The notes under the pieces were generated by a model. That model did not search any database and was not told the DNA's origin. It saw nothing but the letters and a program-made list of their open reading frames with translations. Shown one piece after another: positions 34,561-64,000 of a DNA stretch of 64,000 nt. The stretch lies in assembly GCA_030674155.1 (NCBI GenBank), contig CM060323.1, positions 36,643,052 to 36,707,051 on the forward strand, given 5' to 3'. Numbering within the stretch: position 1 is the stretch's first letter; every line of letters begins with the position of its first letter. The DNA comes from Stramonita haemastoma. Taxonomy: Eukaryota > Mollusca > Gastropoda > Neogastropoda > Muricidae. A program made the position numbers and the translations under genes.

Positions 34561-36643
34561 CACTTGAACATGCTCCTAACACTTAACTGCTATGAGGAAA
34601 AACGAGTCTGGAATTGTATCATGATCAATCAGCACATAGCACCTTCACAGTACACGCTCCATTGTCACTCAGCTATTTCACTGCCCAGAACCTCAGTTTT
34701 CTGACAGGTCTACAAAACAAGGGTGGAGAAATGTCCAATCCACACACTACTACTTCCCTGAAGTCACACCATTAAATGCATCAAGTCAATGTTAAACCCC
34801 CGGCTAAAGTAGCTTTTTAAAAATGCCATGGAAGCACAAGCACAAAAATAACACTGCTTAAAAAAACATACAAAACAAGAAAAGTTGAGACAATCACACC
34901 AAAAAACAACAACAACCTTATCTATGGTGTCTCCCCTGAATAAAAAACCAACAACAAAAAGTCCTCAAGGGTGTTTCCCCTGAACAATCTCAATAGCCTC
35001 ATTTGTTAAGATTAACAACATTAACCTGGTCAACATCAAACTTTTTATTCCAGAGATTCCTGATATTAAAAAAAAATCCATATCTTACAATCCTTTGGTC
35101 TGTCATCCATAATCCTTTCCTCAAAAACTACCACAAAAAAGACTAAAAATATCCATAATATATACATGCATATCTTTATCTATAAAAAAAAGCATCAGCT
35201 GTTCCACATATCTAAGGAATGTCACGGCATTTTCTTCTCTCTGCTTAAAAAAAGGTTCTTTTCTAGACATAATACAATGTGCATCTCTCTCTCTCTCAAT
35301 GGATGTTGAAAGGGTGTCTGGATTCTTTTTTCTTCAATCCCATCTCCTAAGGAAAAAAAAACCATTAAAAAAGAAAAATGTAAATGAATGCCACTGAAAA
35401 AATGGTGTTATGTACAGCCTATGTATAAAACATATTAAAAAAAACAGTGCATCATGCACGGTTTTGTCTAATCTTATCCAGTGGTAAACCCCTTTCTGCC
35501 AAGTAAACCACATCAAATGTTAGTCTGATCTCTTGGTAAATTCTCTTTCTGCAGAAAGCATCATGCAAAAATGTGGTCTTTTCCATTTGCTTCACAATTA
35601 TAACCAAAAGCTGAGTTCTTTTAAAACTGTACTACTGACAATTAAAAAGAAACAGAAAAAAATAGTTGCAGTTTCAATCATCTAATGAAAATGTTTTACT
35701 TTTGTAAGACCATAGTCGGGTACATGAGTGCGTATGCATACAGTTTACATTTACACACTTTTTTCATGACAAGATTTTAACTGTAATGAATCTTTACACT
35801 TTTGAAATATTCTGAGAGTCTATACTTCTATATTTATTTCTCTATGGCTCTTTCTTTTCTTCTTTTTTTTGTTGTTGGGGGGAAGGTATGTTTTTGTTTA
35901 GTTTTCAAAAATTATTTTGATAATAATAATGACATGTTATATACATATCAGCAATTTAATTTAACATATCTCTTTTAGTATTGACAAATATTCACTGAAG
36001 AAATCCACTAAGTATTAAGTACATACATAAAATCACTGTACAAGTCATTTGGCACCAGATCATTCATAGGAATACAAGGTATCCCACTTCTTGTTTATAC
36101 TGAATTCATTCTCCTTTTGCTATTTAGACCGTTTTAAAAACAACCTCTATGCAGTAAAGCCTAACTCTTATCACCATTCTAATACCACACTGACTTTGTT
36201 TCACCAAGACGCAGACTCACTTGAGAACATCCACAACAAATATTCATGACAGAAGCAGTTCCACTGGACAAACTTGCAACACCATCTATAACCAGTACAC
36301 ACACTGACCACCAGTTTCCAGGCTAGAGGGCCCTGCTACAGGAGCCACGCCACCTCCATGACAGACAACTCTCCATCAAATGATTTCTGTGCTGTTAGGA
36401 CAAAAAGAAAGAACAGAGAAAGGCCACTGACCAATGGATCCGGCCCACTGCACTCCTTGTGCCACACACCCGATTATTCTCAGAGAATCAGAAGTAGAGC
36501 CTGCATCAGTCAGGTCTGATAGCAAATGATACTGTTTTCTTCTAACACAGTATTTTGGGATCCCTCAGTTTTCCTTTTTCTCAAGATGGCAGACATCTCT
36601 AGCAGTTGCTTGAAGACATTGTGATACGTGTAAAACTGAATAT
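34561..36643. other. AT-rich intergenic or UTR sequence
   Basis: No protein-coding signal was found. Short (CT)n at about 35285-35297. If the - strand candidate exons at 36.6-37.2 kb are real, this would be their 3' UTR side. Confidence 0.35.
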
Positions 36644-37176
36644 TTAAACAGACGATGCTGAATCAAGTAAGATGGATGTTCCCAAATGGACTCCCGGCTT
36701 CTGGTAATGTGACATCCGATACACCACCAGGTCATCAATGGAAAGCCTTTCACAAACGTTACACCCACATGAACCTTCAGCATTTAGCAGCTTACTGGAA
36801 TCAGTTGTGACAGTTACTACCATGCACTGTGTGAAATCCCACTGTGGACCTCCTGACACTATTTCCTGGCCCAGATTTACTGTGAAAAGGTTACAACTAA
36901 CTGATTCAAAGGAAAGAAGAAAGTATGTAGAAAAAAAACAAAAAAAAGCTTTGGAGCTGACTGCTCCCTGCAAAGCCACAGAGGTAGTTGATACAGTAAA
37001 GTCAAACCGAGCTGATGAAGCCTGGGACAGGACAAGCCCATTCTGGTCAGTTCTTTACAACCCTCACCCTGAAAACTTCAGTGCTGCACAGCAACTCACA
37101 CAGAGGATCCCAAACCACAGTCAGCGAGGTACAAGATGTCCTGAGCACTGCTGTTGAAAACGTCTTGCCTGAATAC
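36644..37176 (-). CDS. candidate last two exons of an unidentified - strand gene
   Basis: I do not recognise the product. Exon 37176-37100 sits between a 'tgtgtcccag' acceptor and a 'gtgagttg' donor. Exon 36900-36644 follows a strong polypyrimidine acceptor ('cttctttcctttgaatcag') and ends at TAA. The phases agree if the first exon is read beginning TAT TCA GGC (YSGKTFSTAVLRTSC). The joined frame is open for about 110 residues and includes a Cys-rich patch (GSCGCNVCERLSIDDLVVY) with a later histidine. No paired upstream exons were found with confidence. The alternative is chance open sequence inside a 3' UTR. Confidence 0.3.
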
Positions 37177-38682
37177 CTGGGACACAGACCATGCACCCAG
37201 TGGCTTCCACATGAACACAGGAGCAAAAGAGGGGTAAGGTAGAGTGACACTTAAAAAAACCTGGAGAAATTTGACAACAGACATTCCAAATCAACACCAG
37301 CCAATAAAACCTAGTCCATCCTTCACCAAGCAAGGATGTGAAACCAAAAGAAAAACCACACTGTCATAACAACAAAAACACAACCTCAAAGACACAGTAT
37401 GGACACCATTATGGCATAGCAAGAAAAAAAAAAAACCCACCAAAAAAGCATTCTGAAAAATGTCCAATGTTAGGTGTGTAGGTCTGTTGAAAGTTTCATT
37501 TGAAGAAAAAGAAGAAAAAGCAAAAAAATCCCAAAACTTCCTCCACACAAAGCATACTGCTGTACAGACATCTCAACATCACATCACACCACAGGCAAAC
37601 AACATGACACCACTCCCACCAGGCAATACACAAAGCAGCCTTTTTTCTCCTCAAAACACAAATTCCAAACAGCAGAAGCATTTGGAAAGCCAACACTGGG
37701 CAGACTCCGAACACATGATCTACATCTTTCTCTATGAAGTACAGATTCTAACAACAGATGTCACTTCTAAACAAGACCCAAAAAACTGTTTTTACCACCA
37801 TACTGGACTACAACAAGAGATATCAGCAAAAACTACTCTGTCCAATCTTTTTACTGGCTGAAATCTAGTTAAAACTGCCAGATGACATTAACTACAGATT
37901 AAAACCATTACCAGATCATATTCTCTTAATTAAAAAACATGGCCCATTTTATAACAATAAAAAAAAAGTGTGCTGACATATTCTCTGTACTTCAGTGTTA
38001 AAACACACTCCTGCTGTCAGATCTCTCCTTTTCCCCACGTCTTCAAACATCATCTAAAGAAATAACAACAAAAACAAAAAAATACTCCATTACACTCTGA
38101 TCCTCATATTTTCTGCATTTTCATTTCATGGTCACTTTATTTCAACACAGACAAACAACATTTGTGTATACACATACACGCAATAAAAAATACAAGCAGA
38201 TTGAACAATGCATTGTTGCTCACAGTGTTGATTCCAGGATTTCTAAAAAAAAAAGGGGGGCATTGTTCCCCCCCCCTGGCCAACTTTTATACTTGTATAA
38301 AGGAGAAAGGGGACAGTTGGTTGCACAATACATATATGTTATCTCTTGTTTTCATATTCTTGACTCAACACCAGTCAGGAGTCTTGGAACTAAAAACAGC
38401 CCTTATCCTGGTCAGGGCTCTGTTAAACCTTTAAAACCACCACCCAACCCTTGTAGTAAACATTCATGCATCCCCTCCCTGGCTCCATGGAATTATCAGT
38501 TTTAAATTCATTGCGTCGACCATCTATACCTAAGTCAGCTTGTTTGTTTCGACAACATATGGCACATGACCACATCTATTCAGTCCCTTTGTAATTGGTA
38601 CCTGAAGTCCTAAATCAGAAATATCCGCTGTAATGTTAATCCAAATCAAAATGATCCAAAAAGTACCTAATCTGGAGAGCTG

Positions 38683-38853
38683 TTACATACGATCGGCCAG
38701 TGCACAAAAGGGAAGCACTAATATCGAGGTGACGCAGAGAAAATCTTTAGAAATTGCAAGATTTAAACTCTGGCCCTCTGTTTTTGTCACTGTTGTTCTC
38801 TCTTGCTTACTCTTTTCTGAGCTGCTTCCCTGAACTTCCACATTGCTCGCCAT
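38683..38853 (-). CDS. possible short 5' coding exon or chance frame (56 codons)
   Basis: An ATG in excellent context ('acaagATGGCG') opens a hydrophilic, Ser/Lys-rich N-terminus (MASNVEVQGSSSEK), followed after 14 codons by 'AGAGTAAGC', which could be a splice donor. Beyond that the frame turns hydrophobic and stops. Possibly exon 1 of the unknown - strand gene, but unproven. Confidence 0.2.
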   Translation of the reverse strand: MASNVEVQGSSSEKSKQERTTVTKTEGQSLNLAISKDFLCVTSILVLPFCALADRM

Positions 38854-39110
38854 CTTGTTTTCAAAGTGAAGCGCAAAGGTGGTAAAAGGGAAACAATGGC
38901 TGGTTAAAATCGAAGCACTCAGCCTATCAGAAATATTGAGAGAAAATGGCTCTTGGTTTTTACTTTCATTCAGGCTATATACACACAGCAGCTGTGATGG
39001 TTTACGCGTCTTTCAGAAATGCAGCTTTTTGTTCATTTTTTGTGTCCACGTTCTGCACTGTTTGTTTTGCAGCCAGGAGACAATATATGCGGGAATCCCG
39101 CTGCCTGGAA

Positions 39111-39245
39111 TCAACACTGTTGCACACGTTCCTTCACACAAGCTGACAACGAGCTGTATCTCTTCCCTGTAAGTTTTCTGTAGCTGAGGTTATAAACGAC
39201 TGTTTGCAAGACTTGAAGGTCGTTGAAAACGGCAGTGGCAGCCAT
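39111..39245 (-). CDS. possible short - strand frame 337 bp beyond the UCKL1 stop
   Basis: Forty-four codons start MAATAVFNDLQVLQTVVYNL in good ATG context and stop at TGA. It may be the first exon of a downstream gene in the same orientation as UCKL1 or a chance frame in the UCKL1 3' UTR. No matching second exon was identified. Confidence 0.2.
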   Translation of the reverse strand: MAATAVFNDLQVLQTVVYNLSYRKLTGKRYSSLSACVKERVQQC

Positions 39246-39581
39246 TGTTGACGTCCAAGAGCAAGCTGGCAGTGGGAGAGGCGATGTGCTGGGGGCCCTG
39301 TCAGGGGTCCGCAACAGAAAAAGGCTTTGTTGGAGTGGAATCAAAAGTGGTGTGGAATTGCAGTCCACGTCCTGCACTGCACAGCGCTGCACAGAACAGC
39401 GCAGCACAGTGCAGAACGGAACTGCCTTACCTGGTTTGAAAGCTGCCTTTGTTTTCAAAAGAAAGCACAGCGTCTCCTGAGATCAGCATTTTGGTCGCCC
39501 ATGAAAACCAAGGGGAAGCAAGGCAAAAAACAGTGGGGCCTGTGACGGGTCAGGGCAGGGACAGCCAGGCAGGCAGGCCAG

Positions 39582-53972
<14,391 letters not shown>

Positions 53973-54569
53973 TTTTCACACAGACGGTCTTTATTTTGCG
54001 AATATACCACTCTGCAGTGAATGATGTAGCCTAGCTCTAAATATAGATTTTTCCTTAGGCCTAAATAAAATATATGCATAACTGAATAAGCAAATTTCTT
54101 GGACGAAGCAATTTTTCTTCATACATGTCTTGTTATTTTCGATCATCTATAGATATATTGTAAATTATTCTAGGAATAGCAGTAAACATTAAAGTTATTT
54201 GCATTCACTCTTTCTAACAAATCTGATTGGACAAAGGTAATCAGCAGACGAAACATGGGGTGATTGGGCTGAAGATTAGACCATCAGGTTATGAAAGTCC
54301 GGTGTTTCGATGCGCACATGTTTGAGATTTCTACGATAGAATAAATGTAATCGACCTCAGTAAAAGAGGGAATACGGTTGCTTGTTTCATTATCTACGTT
54401 AAACTGTTCATTGCCATAGCTTTTTTGAGGGGGGAGACTGGCTGAAGCAGTTCTCTTTGCTCTCAGCTTGCGAAAAAACACCTCTGCGAAGTAAAACGAA
54501 ACTAGAGAGAAAAAAAAAATTCACCAGTTCTGCGATCACCGAGGAGATTTGCCAACACACAGTCTTACA
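53973..54569. promoter_or_regulatory. shared UCKL1/SQLE 5' region (putative bidirectional promoter)
   Basis: The UCKL1 start codon (- strand, 53972) and the SQLE start codon (+ strand, 54570) point away from each other across 597 bp. The interval is unique sequence with no repeat array. It contains inverted CCAAT boxes at 54226-54230 and 54263-54267 and a sterol-response-like box between 54255 and 54264. No clear TATA box is positioned for either gene. Transcription start sites cannot be fixed from sequence, and a 5' UTR intron is possible on either side. Confidence 0.5.
54255..54264 (-). promoter_or_regulatory. sterol response element-like site
   Basis: The - strand reads ATCACCCCAT, nine of ten matches to the classical SRE-1 ATCACCCCAC bound by SREBP. 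A CCAAT box overlaps its edge and another lies about 25 bp away. SREBP sites in sterol genes usually act with nearby NF-Y (CCAAT) sites. Position is 306-315 bp upstream of the SQLE start codon. A ten-base match can be chance. Confidence 0.4.
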
Positions 54570-63456
<8,887 letters not shown>

Positions 63457-63714
63457 CTGGGCGCTCATCATGAACGGAAAGTCGCTTGATGGATGTGAGG
63501 AGTTTGTGAAGACAGCTGCCATTTTTTTCTCTCCATGTCATGGAATTGTGTGTTTATGATAAATGTGCTACACTTGGTGAATTCAGAACAGTCCTCTTTA
63601 TGTCCATTTGTTTGTTAGCCATGATCAAGAAAGACTTCGTTTTCTTCTTCTTCTTTTTTTCCTCATACTGTCTCTGGGGTTATCAAGTAGAGTTTTGTCC
63701 AAAATGTTTTTTTT

Positions 63715-63745
<31 letters not shown>

Positions 63746-64000
63746 GGAGGTTGCGCATGTATGTGTGTTGCTTTTTTTTCAATTTGTTGCTTTTTTTTGC
63801 TACTTGTGTGAGATCATCAAAAGCCTTATTCCAGTGCCTCTTACATATGCTTACTTGTACATTTACATACTTGGTGTGAAAGTGATTTCAGCTTCGGTTT
63901 ATTGGTTATTCACGCTTTCAATTGTTGAGGACATGGTTGTAAAGTATGTTATACATTGTGATGAATAACGTTATACATTCCAGGTTCTGCACAAGGTCTG
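63457..64000 (+). other. probable SQLE 3' UTR start
   Basis: T-rich non-coding sequence after the SQLE stop, with a T-run then a G-run at about 63706-63747. No canonical AATAAA is seen before the window ends, so the transcript end lies beyond it or uses a variant signal. Confidence 0.45.

Noticed and set aside
33896..34582. 228-codon - strand frame with 21-residue repeats
   Set aside because: It arises because the DNA repeat unit is 63 bp. Near-identity at all codon positions and lack of any domain argue against a protein.

Overview
The window looks like nuclear DNA from an invertebrate animal, most likely a mollusc and probably a gastropod. It is AT-rich, carries many long (GT)n, (CA)n, (GA)n and poly-G/poly-C tracts, tRNA-derived SINEs and LINE remnants, and its genes have GT-AG introns. 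I could run no database search, so gene names rest on motifs and exon structure read by eye, and the taxon is an inference.

Three conserved genes can be rebuilt exon by exon with matching splice phases. (1) mos-type serine/threonine kinase, + strand, 5 coding exons, 21591-26738. (2) Uridine-cytidine kinase-like protein UCKL1, - strand, 13 coding exons, 53972 down to 39582. (3) Squalene monooxygenase SQLE, + strand, 8 coding exons, 54570-63456. UCKL1 and SQLE are head to head: their start codons are 597 bp apart, and that gap holds a sterol-response-element-like box beside inverted CCAAT boxes. A fourth, intronless gene at 2900-3655 encodes a 251-residue protein I do not recognise. Weak candidate exons of an unknown - strand gene lie at 36.6-39.3 kb.

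Layout: 0-2.5 kb, LINE remnant, microsatellite and SINE. 2.9-5 kb, orphan gene and probable long 3' UTR. 6.1-7.9 kb, two non-autonomous DNA transposons with identifiable target-site duplications. 8-21.5 kb, repeat-rich intergenic DNA with an RTE-like LINE 3' end, SINEs and a 363-bp direct duplication. 21.6-26.7 kb, mos, with a LINE fragment and a 32-bp minisatellite in its last intron. 27-39.5 kb, intergenic DNA with two large minisatellites. 39.6-54 kb, UCKL1. 54.6-63.5 kb, SQLE.

All three conserved genes carry single-base frame breaks (nine in total, eight of them losses, mostly in G/C contexts). Each exon length returns to the correct phase when one base per break is allowed for. Consensus sequencing error is therefore more likely than three neighbouring pseudogenes. 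The genes do not form a pathway: mos acts in oocyte meiosis, UCKL1 in pyrimidine salvage and SQLE in sterol synthesis.
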